Assembly (NCBI GenBank): GCA_002405485.1
Contig: DHLW01000053.1
Location: forward strand, 115,172 to 124,715
Direction: 5' to 3'
Length of the DNA stretch: 9,544 nucleotides
Source of the DNA: Phycisphaerales bacterium UBA4658
Lineage (GTDB): Bacteria > Planctomycetota > Phycisphaerae > Phycisphaerales > UBA1924
A program made the translations under genes and the position numbers. Below are positions 1 to 6,162 of this stretch, piece after piece. Under the pieces are notes generated by a model that was not told where the DNA came from, did not search any database, and worked only from the letters and a program-made list of their open reading frames with translations. Within the stretch, counting starts at the first letter, position 1; every line of letters begins with the position of its first letter.

Positions 1-189
1 GGGTGTAGGGGCGGAGGCTCAATTTCCGACGGAATCGTCCGCTCATGGGGTTCTGGGCAGGATCATTTCAGATTCAGGCAGATTGATCCTTATGTCTAAT
101 GAATAAGTTTTCTTCATCTGAGATGCCGCCAGCTTGAGCATGCGTACGCTCCGAACCTCGATAAACAACCGAGGCACAGGAGCTTTGTC
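1..189. other. Upstream region with no recognised gene
   Basis: This stretch leads into the propeller gene. It holds a relatively AT-rich patch around 83-117, unlike the GC-rich surroundings, which is a plausible promoter region. No well-spaced -35/-10 pair stands out: TTGATC at 83-88 is too close to the nearest TAAT-like box, and TTGAGC at 134-139 pairs only poorly with TCGATA at 158-163. I see no RNA gene or convincing ORF here. Confidence 0.35.
178..182 (+). promoter_or_regulatory. Shine-Dalgarno site for the propeller protein
   Basis: AGGAG with a 7-nt spacer before the GTG at 190. It decides the start, because the gene opens with GTG rather than ATG and the signal peptide begins there. 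Confidence 0.6.
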
Positions 190-2787
190 GTGAACATCAA
201 GACACTGGTGGTCATCGCGGGCGTTGTTCTGGTGGCGTTGCTGACTTCTCACGCGCGCGGGCAGTGTACTCGTTGGCTGCCGGGAGTGGGCAGTTCGACG
301 ATGGATGGACGGGTCGAAGCGATGGTCGCGTGGGATCCAGATGGTCCCGGGCCGGAACAAGAGTGGCTAGTGATCGGTGGATCGTTCACGCAAATTGGTC
401 CGGTCACGATCTCTCGTCTCGCGGCATTCGACGGCACGCAGTGGCGCAGCCTCGGCGCTCTCAACGGCGATGTCACTGCGCTCGCGGTCTATCGGGGCGA
501 TCTGATCATCGCTGGCACGTTCAGCGCTGTCGCCGGAATCTCCGCCCCAGGCCGCCTCGCTCGCTTCAACGGTACGACCTGGGAATCGATCTCCACATCG
601 CTTATTCAGGGGACAAGCAACACCGGCACCATCTCCACGCTTCTTGAGTTCCAAGGGCGGCTCATCGCGGCAGGGGATTTCTCACAGATCTCGGGCGTTA
701 CTGCGGTCAACGTTGCCGCGTTTGATGATTCATGGAACCCCATGGGCAACGGCGTGTCCACCGGGGTCGTAGACATGGTGGTGTTCGAGAACCAGGTGTT
801 GAGCATCGCGAGGAACTTGGTCGGGGCCCAGCGCTGGACCGGATCGAGTTGGTTGCCAACCACCTCCGGGTTCCCAACGACCACGTCCGCGGGCATTCCT
901 ACGGCGATCGCGGTCTACGATGGTTCACTGTATCTTGCCGGGCAGTCCTTCTCGTTCACGGGCACATCCGTCACTTCGCAGTTTGCAAGGCTGAACGGGA
1001 ACGCCTGGACGCCGGTGCCGACGGCGAGCGGAAACACGAGTTTCTCCCCGCTGTTCATGCGGCAGTTCGGCTCACGGCTGATCGTTGGCGGCACCATGGC
1101 CATCGCTGGGCAGGTTATCGCCAACAACATCGCCGCATGGACCGAGGCCGGCTTTGAGTCTCTCCAGGGCGGCCTTCTCGCGACGAGCAGTTTCAGCAGT
1201 GCTCCCGTGACCTGCGCGGTCGAGTGGCGCGGCCAGATGGTTGTCGGCGGCGACTTTGATCGCTCGTTCTCCAACGTGACTGTCAGCAACGTGGCTCTGT
1301 TCGACGGCTTCGATTGGCGTTCGCCAGCACCTTCGATAGACGATTCTGTGTTCTTCAGCGTGGCGTTCCGCGACAGCATCGTGTTTGGAGGGGAGTTCAG
1401 CGTGGCGGGTGGACAGGCGGCCTCAAGAGTCGCCGCGTGGAATGGTCAGACCTGGCAACCGCTTGGCAGTGGCTTGGCGAACACGGCAGCCGCAGCCATC
1501 GCCCGCTGTGCGACCGTATTTCAGAACGACCTCATCGTCGGCGGATCATTCTCCATCGCCGGAAACACCGTCGTCGGGAACATCGCCCGCTGGGACGGTC
1601 AGCAATGGCATGCCATGGGATCGGGATTCGACTCGACTGTTGAGAGCCTGATCGTGTTCAACGGTGAGTTGTATGCAACCGGATCATTCTCGCGTTCCGG
1701 AGTGAACAGTTTCGGCGGGCGCGTTGCCCGATGGGACAACGGGACTTGGAAAACCGTGGGGTTCTCTGGCGGGCCCGGCGGAACCACCACGGGACTCGGG
1801 CGCGTGCTGGTCGAGTTCGAGGGCAGGCTCCACCTCTTCGGCCCGGAGTTCTGGGGATTCTTCAACGGGAACAACTGGGTCCCGCTTGCTCAGAGCGGCT
1901 CGCTGGCGCCCGTGAACGCGGCGGTTGTGCACAATCGCCAACTGTACATTGGCGGAAACTTCAACACGATTAACAACATCACCGGGTTTCGCGGCATCGC
2001 CGTGAGACAAGGAACCGATTTCGTGCCTGTTTCCGGCGGCTTCCTTGTCAACTCGACAAGTTCGGCGAGCGGCACGGTGAGGGCGCTGGCTTCGGTCGGT
2101 GGACGTCTGTTGGCCGGTGGCGAGTTCGGGATCGCCGGTGGACTTCCGGCTTCGAACATCGCGGCACTTGACGGCGGCACCTGGAGTGCGCTCGGCTCGG
2201 GCACTACTTCGACGGTTCGGTCGATTCAGACTCTCGATTCGGAGTTGATCATCGGTGGCGATTTCACCGCCGCCGGTTCGACATTCGCCGCCAACTGGGC
2301 TCGCTACACGACCAGCGGCGTGCCGGTTGTGATCACCAACTCCAGCAATCGCACCCTTGAACTGGGCTCATCGCTGACACTCTCGGCGGTCGCGCTGTCT
2401 GGTTATGACGCACAGGGAGCGGTCCAGTACTCCTGGCGACGCGACGGCGTTCCTCTGATCGATTCCGTGCCGGGGACCTCGGTCGGCGTTCAGGGTGCTT
2501 CGACTGCGAGTCTCAGCATCTTCAACGTCGCATCGGCGGATTCGGGTGTATACACCTGCCACATCACCAACGCCTGCGGCACACGCATCCATCAGGCCGG
2601 AACGATTGATGTGGTGTTCATCTGTCGGGCCGATCTTGATAACTCGGGCGCGCTTGAGTCATCCGACATCTTTGGGTTCCTCAACGCGTGGTTCACGGGC
2701 GGCATTCAGGGCGACTTTGATCGTGACGGGGATCGCGACCCGGCCGACATCTTTGCGTTCCTGAACGCATACTTTGCCGGGTGCTGA
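190..2787 (+). CDS. Secreted propeller-repeat protein with Ig-like domain and C-terminal GC-type dockerin-like module
   Basis: Exported protein of 865 residues; its ligand or enzymatic role is unknown. The GTG start is chosen because AGGAG lies 7 nt upstream and the N-terminus is a clear signal peptide (basic residue at 4, hydrophobic core 6-18, likely cleavage near Ala-Arg-Gly24/Gln25). Residues about 41-708 hold roughly 14 repeats of 38-55 residues, each with a hydrophobic strand, a [G/A]GxF motif (for example 63-66, 161-164, 353-356, 451-454, 643-646, 689-692), an Asn-Ile-Ala-like strand and a DGxxW motif (80-85, 371-376, 468-473). This pattern resembles Kelch/Rax2-like beta-propeller blades. 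Residues about 711-809 form an Ig-like domain with Trp749 and an Asp-Ser-Gly-Val-Tyr-Thr-Cys790 motif. Residues 815-826 and 842-853 are two 12-residue calcium loops of dockerin type (DxDxxGxxxxxD), each followed by an Ile-Phe-x-Phe-Leu-Asn-Ala helix; the protein ends Ala-Gly-Cys. I see no catalytic motif, so a surface or extracellular binding role is inferred. Confidence 0.9.
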   Translation: MNIKTLVVIAGVVLVALLTSHARGQCTRWLPGVGSSTMDGRVEAMVAWDPDGPGPEQEWLVIGGSFTQIGPVTISRLAAFDGTQWRSLGALNGDVTALAVYRGDLIIAGTFSAVAGISAPGRLARFNGTTWESISTSLIQGTSNTGTISTLLEFQGRLIAAGDFSQISGVTAVNVAAFDDSWNPMGNGVSTGVVDMVVFENQVLSIARNLVGAQRWTGSSWLPTTSGFPTTTSAGIPTAIAVYDGSLYLAGQSFSFTGTSVTSQFARLNGNAWTPVPTASGNTSFSPLFMRQFGSRLIVGGTMAIAGQVIANNIAAWTEAGFESLQGGLLATSSFSSAPVTCAVEWRGQMVVGGDFDRSFSNVTVSNVALFDGFDWRSPAPSIDDSVFFSVAFRDSIVFGGEFSVAGGQAASRVAAWNGQTWQPLGSGLANTAAAAIARCATVFQNDLIVGGSFSIAGNTVVGNIARWDGQQWHAMGSGFDSTVESLIVFNGELYATGSFSRSGVNSFGGRVARWDNGTWKTVGFSGGPGGTTTGLGRVLVEFEGRLHLFGPEFWGFFNGNNWVPLAQSGSLAPVNAAVVHNRQLYIGGNFNTINNITGFRGIAVRQGTDFVPVSGGFLVNSTSSASGTVRALASVGGRLLAGGEFGIAGGLPASNIAALDGGTWSALGSGTTSTVRSIQTLDSELIIGGDFTAAGSTFAANWARYTTSGVPVVITNSSNRTLELGSSLTLSAVALSGYDAQGAVQYSWRRDGVPLIDSVPGTSVGVQGASTASLSIFNVASADSGVYTCHITNACGTRIHQAGTIDVVFICRADLDNSGALESSDIFGFLNAWFTGGIQGDFDRDGDRDPADIFAFLNAYFAGC

Positions 2788-2825
2788 TCGAGCACATTTG
2801 AAGAAAAGGGCGTGCGCATCGGGCT

Positions 2826-4529
2826 TTACACCCGCACGTACGCCTGCAATCCCTGCATCCCACCCTCGCGCCCGAAGCCGCTTTCTTTGAACCCGCCAAA
2901 CGGGCTCGCCGGGTCGAAGCGGTTGTAGGTGTTCAGCCAGACGACGCCGGCTTCGAGCTTCTTCGCGATCTCGAAGATCTTGGAGCCCTTATCCGTCCAC
3001 ACGCCCGCGGCGAGGCCGTAGGGCGTGTTGTTGGCCCGGGCGAGTGCCTCTTCGGGGGTGCGGAAGCTCATCATGGCGACGACGGGGCCGAAGATCTCTT
3101 CGCGGGCGATGATGTGGCTGGGCTGCACGCCCGCAAAGAGGCAGGGGCGGCACCAGTACCCCGTGGAGTCCGGAAAGGGGTTGGAAGTAGACAACGACCC
3201 AGACACAGGCGGGACGCCTGTGCCACCAGAGGCAGGAGCAGAGGCCAAGGCAGACCGTTTCGGCGGGGCCTTGCCCAGCGTGCCGGCGACGTTCAGCTCG
3301 GCGCCCTCGTTGCACCCCGCGTCGATGTACCCCTCGATGCGCTTGAGCTGCGCGTGAGAGTTGATGGCGCCAAGGTCGGTGTTCTTGTCCATCGGGTCGC
3401 CGACGCGGATGCTGGCCATGCGCACGAGCAGCTTGTGCTTCACCTCATCGAGCACGCTCTCTTGCACGAGCAGGCGCGAGCCGGCGCAGCAGACGTGGCC
3501 CTGGTTGAAGAAGATGCCCTGGATGATGCCCTCGACGGCCTGGTCGATACTGGCGTCCTCGAAGATGATGTGCGGGCTTTTGCCGCCGAGTTCGAGGGTG
3601 AGTCTCTTCTGCGTACCCGCGACGGCCTTGGCGATGCGCTTGCCGACGTCGGTGGAGCCGGTGAAAGCGATCTTGTCGATCCCAGGGTGCTCGACGATCG
3701 CGGCGCCGGTGTCGCCCGCGCCGGTGATGATGTTCACGACGCCGGGTGGCAGGTCGATCTCCTGCAGGATCTCGGCGAGGCGGAGCGCGGTGAGCGAGGT
3801 GGTCTCGGCGGGTTTCAGGACGACGGTGTTGCCGCAGGCGAGCGCAGGGGCGATCTTCCACGCGGCCATGAGCAGCGGGAAGTTCCACGGGATGATCTGC
3901 CCGCAGACGCCGAGGGGCTTGGGCGATGCGCCGGGGAACGCATACGCGAGCTTGTCGGCCCAGCCCGCGTGATAGAAGAAATGCTGGGCCACGAGTGGGA
4001 TGTCGATGTCGCGGCTTTCGCGGATGGGCTTGCCGCCATCGAGGGTTTCGAGGATCGCCAGCTCGCGGGCACGCTCCTGCACGCGCCGGGCGATGCGGAA
4101 GAGGTACTTGGCGCGTTCGGTCGGCTTGAGCGCGGCCCACTTGGGCTGGGCCTTGCGAGCGGCTTGGACGGCGCGATCGACATCACGAGCGCCCGCGCTT
4201 GCGATCTCGCTCAAGGCCTGCTCGGTGGCCGGGTTGATGGTCTTGAAGTACAGGTCACGTTTGGCCGCGGGGCTTGACTTGGTCGGTTTGTCAGCCTGGG
4301 GTTCGGTGAATGCACCGTCGATGAACAGGCCGTAGCGCATGGCGATATCGACCTTGGTGGATTCGGGTGCGGGGGCATAGTCCCACGCCGAGGCGAACTC
4401 AAGGGCGTGGGATGACGCCGCACTTGCCGAAGCGGGCGCCGGGGAGATTCGCGACGGCTCTCTCACGGCGATGGCATTGGCGGCCGAACCGTTGGAAACA
4501 CGCGGAGAATCGCCGTCGGACGTGGGCAT
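2826..4529 (-). CDS. NAD(P)-dependent aldehyde dehydrogenase with an in-frame repeat-derived insertion
   Basis: Oxidises an aldehyde to the carboxylic acid with NAD(P)+; the substrate is not fixed by sequence. Family residues are all present: Pro-Trp-Asn216-Phe, Lys239 (Leu-Lys-Pro-Ala-Glu), Gly-Ser-Thr at 291-293, Glu313 (Leu-Glu-Leu-Gly-Gly-Lys), nucleophile Cys347 in FFNQGHVCCAGSR, Glu478 (Glu-Glu-Ile-Phe-Gly-Pro) and the C-terminal Pro-Phe-Gly-Gly-Phe-Lys-Glu-Ser-Gly. At 567 residues it exceeds the usual 480-500. Part of the excess is an Ala/Ser-rich N-terminal extension (1-63) containing Tyr-Ala-Pro-Ala-Pro-Glu-Ser at 51-57, which recalls the start of ALDH16-type enzymes. The rest is about 34 extra residues within 413-456, including the peptide GGTGVPPV at 435-442. 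No good Shine-Dalgarno precedes the ATG at 4529. Met64 (4340) is an alternative start but would lose the ALDH16-like segment. With deoC upstream on the same strand, acetaldehyde is a reasonable candidate substrate (inference). Confidence 0.93.
   Translation of the reverse strand: MPTSDGDSPRVSNGSAANAIAVREPSRISPAPASASAASSHALEFASAWDYAPAPESTKVDIAMRYGLFIDGAFTEPQADKPTKSSPAAKRDLYFKTINPATEQALSEIASAGARDVDRAVQAARKAQPKWAALKPTERAKYLFRIARRVQERARELAILETLDGGKPIRESRDIDIPLVAQHFFYHAGWADKLAYAFPGASPKPLGVCGQIIPWNFPLLMAAWKIAPALACGNTVVLKPAETTSLTALRLAEILQEIDLPPGVVNIITGAGDTGAAIVEHPGIDKIAFTGSTDVGKRIAKAVAGTQKRLTLELGGKSPHIIFEDASIDQAVEGIIQGIFFNQGHVCCAGSRLLVQESVLDEVKHKLLVRMASIRVGDPMDKNTDLGAINSHAQLKRIEGYIDAGCNEGAELNVAGTLGKAPPKRSALASAPASGGTGVPPVSGSLSTSNPFPDSTGYWCRPCLFAGVQPSHIIAREEIFGPVVAMMSFRTPEEALARANNTPYGLAAGVWTDKGSKIFEIAKKLEAGVVWLNTYNRFDPASPFGGFKESGFGREGGMQGLQAYVRV
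3204..3227 (-). repeat. REP-like dyad repeat inside the aldehyde dehydrogenase gene
   Basis: Perfect 8-bp stem CACAGGCG/CGCCTGTG with a 3-nt loop at 3204-3222, followed by the flank CCACC at 3223-3227. The same core and flank recur twice in the intergenic element at 4594-4678. Read on the minus strand in the dehydrogenase frame it encodes GGTGVPPV. It sits in the extra stretch that separates the family motifs Gly-Ala-Glu-Leu (409-412) and Gly-Tyr-Trp (457-459). An in-frame repeat insertion is inferred. Confidence 0.75.
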
Positions 4530-4593
4530 GGGAAATCGTAGGAAGCGGTGGTGCGCCGAGGCTTGATCGAAGCGGCAAGCTCTTGAGGGCCCT

Positions 4594-4678
4594 TGTGCAG
4601 TGGCGGCACAGGCGTCCCGCCTGTGGGCATCCCGGAGTCATCCGAACACAGGCGAGACGCCCGTGCCACCATTGCACG
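4594..4678. repeat. BIME-like composite palindrome: two inverted REP-like dyads
   Basis: The left unit has the perfect dyad CACAGGCG-TCC-CGCCTGTG at 4607-4625. The right unit has CACAGGCG-AGA-CGCCCGTG at 4647-4665, with one mismatch. The units are in opposite orientation, 21 nt apart. Their outer flanks also pair: 4596-4614 against 4658-4676 match at 16 of 19 positions, all three differences being transitions, and the G-C pair 4595/4677 adds one more. The transcript could therefore fold either as two small hairpins or as one long stem. It fills much of the 185-bp gap (4530-4714) between the lipoprotein stop and the dehydrogenase start. Roles in transcription termination or mRNA protection are possible but not shown; there is no T-run typical of an intrinsic terminator. 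Confidence 0.75.
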
Positions 4679-4714
4679 TTCACTGAGGCGCTGGAAGACC
4701 ACTCGCCTCTTCCG

Positions 4715-5119
4715 CTAGGGCACTCGCTCAATTGCGCTTGCCACCAGAACTTCGACCGGCCCGCGTTCGACGTACTTCTTGGTGATGAGCGTGCCGGTGA
4801 TGCGGACGCGGGAGCCGTCGAGGGCCGCGGCTTCCTTGAACACCTTGGTGACGTCGACCTCGATGGCGGGCACGCCGTCCTCACTGGCCTTGAGGATCCA
4901 CCCGGTGTGCTCGCCGCCGATGCCCATATAGCCGCCGCGGAGGACGCCAATGCGGGTCACGTTCTGCGCTGAGTCGCCGGGCTTGTCGCCTCGACTCGGC
5001 TGCGCGGGGCTTGACGGGTTCTCGGGTTTCACGCTCGAACTCTTGCACCCGGCAAGCGGGATCACGGCGAGGGCCGAGATGACGAGGAGGGTGACGGTGC
5101 GTCGGCCGAGGGTCAGCAT
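4715..5119 (-). CDS. Small predicted lipoprotein of unknown function
   Basis: 134 residues. The N-terminus is a lipoprotein signal: Arg6-Arg7, a hydrophobic core at about 9-21, then lipobox Leu22-Ala-Gly-Cys25. A Ser/Pro/Lys-rich linker (26-50) follows, typical of a tether at a membrane surface. The folded part (about 54-134) is mostly predicted strand, with Gly-Gly-Tyr-Met-Gly-Ile-Gly-Gly at 62-69, an Asp-Val-Thr-Lys-Val-Phe segment, and Gly-Ser-Arg-Val-Arg-Ile-Thr-Gly-Thr-Leu. The last resembles the 'permit/set, then extend' strands of small OB-fold lipoproteins. I recognise no named family. It lies 34 nt downstream of the deoC stop on the same strand, so co-transcription is likely. No Shine-Dalgarno stands out before the ATG, which would fit translation coupled to the upstream gene. 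Confidence 0.75.
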   Translation of the reverse strand: MLTLGRRTVTLLVISALAVIPLAGCKSSSVKPENPSSPAQPSRGDKPGDSAQNVTRIGVLRGGYMGIGGEHTGWILKASEDGVPAIEVDVTKVFKEAAALDGSRVRITGTLITKKYVERGPVEVLVASAIERVP

Positions 5120-5153
5120 GATGCGGAGTGTATCAGATCACGCTTGCACGGCG

Positions 5154-6101
5154 TTACGCCTCCGTCACGTCATACCGCGCCGCATACTTGCCGCTTTCCA
5201 GCCACTGGATCTGCCGAACGATGTCGTTCATGAGCGTGCTGGCGCCGAAGCGGAACCAGTCGGGGCTCAGCCAGGCGTCGCCGAGGGTTTCTTTGACCAT
5301 GACGAGGTAGTGCAGCGATTCCTTGGCGGTGCGGATGCCGCCGGCGGGCTTCATGCCGACCATTTTGCCGGTGGCGAGATAGGCGTCGCGGATGGCTTCG
5401 AGCATGACGAGCGTGACGGGCATGGTGGCGGCGGGCTGGACCTTGCCGGTGGAGGTCTTGATGAACCCGGTGCCGGCGGGGCCGTCGCCGCCGTCTTGGA
5501 GCAGGGCTTCAATCGCGAGATCGCTCGCTCGGCGGGCGTTGTCGTAGGTTTCCAGTTCGCCGGTTTCGAGAATGACTTTCAGGTGCACGTGCTCGCGCCC
5601 GCCGAGCGAGCTGGAGGCGTTGCAGACGGCCTTGACCTCGCGGATCTCTTCAGCCACTTCGTCGTATCGCCCCGCGAGAAAGCTGCCGCGGCTGATGACC
5701 ATGTCGATCTCATCGGCCCCGTCGGCGATCGCGAGCTCAGTGTCGCGGATGCGGACGCTGAGCGGATACTGCCCGCTCGGAAAGCCGGTGGCGACCGCGG
5801 CCACTTTCACGTGGGTGTCACCGAGAGATTCGAGGGTTTCGCGAGCGGTGCGGATGAGCGCGGGATAGACGCAGACCGCCGCGGCTTTGGGAAGGTCGGG
5901 GCGCACCGGATCGGGAGTCACGGCTTTCTGGCAAAGGGCCCGCACCTTCTCCGGCGAGTCCTTGCCTTCAAGCGTGGTCAGATCGAGCATCGAGAGCGCG
6001 AGCAGCAGCCCGGCTTTCTTCGCCGAGGACTTTATGGAGCGGGTCTTGAACGACGCCGCCCGCTGCTCGGCCATGACGGCGTCGACGGTGCGGATGGACA
6101 T
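5154..6101 (-). CDS. deoC: Deoxyribose-phosphate aldolase (class I, long human-like type)
   Basis: Cleaves 2-deoxy-D-ribose-5-phosphate into D-glyceraldehyde-3-phosphate and acetaldehyde, in the cytoplasm, during deoxynucleoside breakdown. Numbered from the ATG at 6101 (315 residues), the signature parts are Asp133 in Glu-Ile-Asp, Lys175 in His-Leu-Lys-Val-Ile-Leu-Glu-Thr, the Schiff-base Lys215 in FIKTSTGK, and the proton-relay Lys251 in KPAGGIR. These correspond to E. coli Asp102, Lys167 and Lys201 for the catalytic triad. It is longer than the E. coli enzyme (259 residues). Its C-terminus (Phe-Arg-Phe-Gly-Ala-Ser-Thr-Leu near 283-290, then Asp-Ile-x-Arg-Gln-Ile and Gly-Lys-Tyr-Ala-Ala) is close to the human enzyme as I remember it. 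The ATG at 6101 is preferred because AGGA sits 6 nt upstream; an in-frame GTG at 6125 would add eight residues. It follows the permease gene by 61 nt. Confidence 0.95.
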   Translation of the reverse strand: MSIRTVDAVMAEQRAASFKTRSIKSSAKKAGLLLALSMLDLTTLEGKDSPEKVRALCQKAVTPDPVRPDLPKAAAVCVYPALIRTARETLESLGDTHVKVAAVATGFPSGQYPLSVRIRDTELAIADGADEIDMVISRGSFLAGRYDEVAEEIREVKAVCNASSSLGGREHVHLKVILETGELETYDNARRASDLAIEALLQDGGDGPAGTGFIKTSTGKVQPAATMPVTLVMLEAIRDAYLATGKMVGMKPAGGIRTAKESLHYLVMVKETLGDAWLSPDWFRFGASTLMNDIVRQIQWLESGKYAARYDVTEA

Positions 6102-6107
6102 GGTCGA

Positions 6108-6111
6108 TCCT
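6108..6111 (-). promoter_or_regulatory. Shine-Dalgarno site selecting the deoC start
   Basis: AGGA on the minus strand, 6 nt before the ATG at 6101. It lies inside the eight codons that would be added by the GTG at 6125, so it argues for the shorter protein. Confidence 0.55.
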
Positions 6112-6129
6112 AGGAATGCACGCACACAC

Positions 6130-6155
6130 GCGCCGGCCGGCGCTGGATCGCCGGC
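6130..6155. other. GC-rich palindrome/stem-loop between permease gene and deoC
   Basis: GCGCCGGCCGGCGC at 6130-6143 is a perfect 14-nt palindrome. Overlapping it, GCCGGCG (6136-6142) pairs with CGCCGGC (6149-6155) across a 6-nt loop. It lies in the 61-nt gap after the permease stop and before the deoC ribosome site. On the minus strand no U-tract follows, so it is not a classical terminator; an mRNA-stability or processing hairpin is possible. GC-rich DNA produces such dyads by chance, so confidence is modest. Confidence 0.35.
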
Positions 6156-6162
6156 GGCGCAC

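Noticed and set aside
83..109. Promoter with TTGATC as -35 and a TAAT-like -10
   Set aside because: Spacing of 9-15 nt to the candidate -10 boxes is too short for a standard promoter.
2781..2795. Hairpin GTGCT-GATCG-AGCAC as terminator of the propeller gene
   Set aside because: Only 5 bp, overlaps the stop codon and is followed by no T-run.
2811..2837. CGTGCG/CGCACG dyad between the convergent genes
   Set aside because: Six base pairs with a 15-nt loop that includes the dehydrogenase stop codon; not better than chance in GC-rich DNA.
3164..3287. Frameshift or pseudogene in the aldehyde dehydrogenase
   Set aside because: The frame is continuous through the extra stretch, family motifs resume in register on both sides, and all catalytic residues are intact.
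3114..4277. Open frame of 387 codons on the plus strand
   Set aside because: Antisense to the aldehyde dehydrogenase; Gly/Asp/Arg-rich low-information product.
4685..4713. Competing small hairpins just downstream of the lipoprotein stop
   Set aside because: GGAAGA/TCTTCC (4693-4698 with 4708-4713) and GAGGCG/CGCCTC (4685-4690 with 4704-4709) are each 6 bp with long loops and no U-tract; too weak to call a terminator.
2826..6101. Bacterial microcompartment locus (deoC plus aldehyde dehydrogenase occur in some)
   Set aside because: No shell-protein gene is present in the window, and neither enzyme carries an obvious encapsulation peptide.
4950..6113. Open frame of 387 codons on the plus strand
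   Set aside because: Antisense to deoC and the start of the lipoprotein gene; no recognisable motifs.
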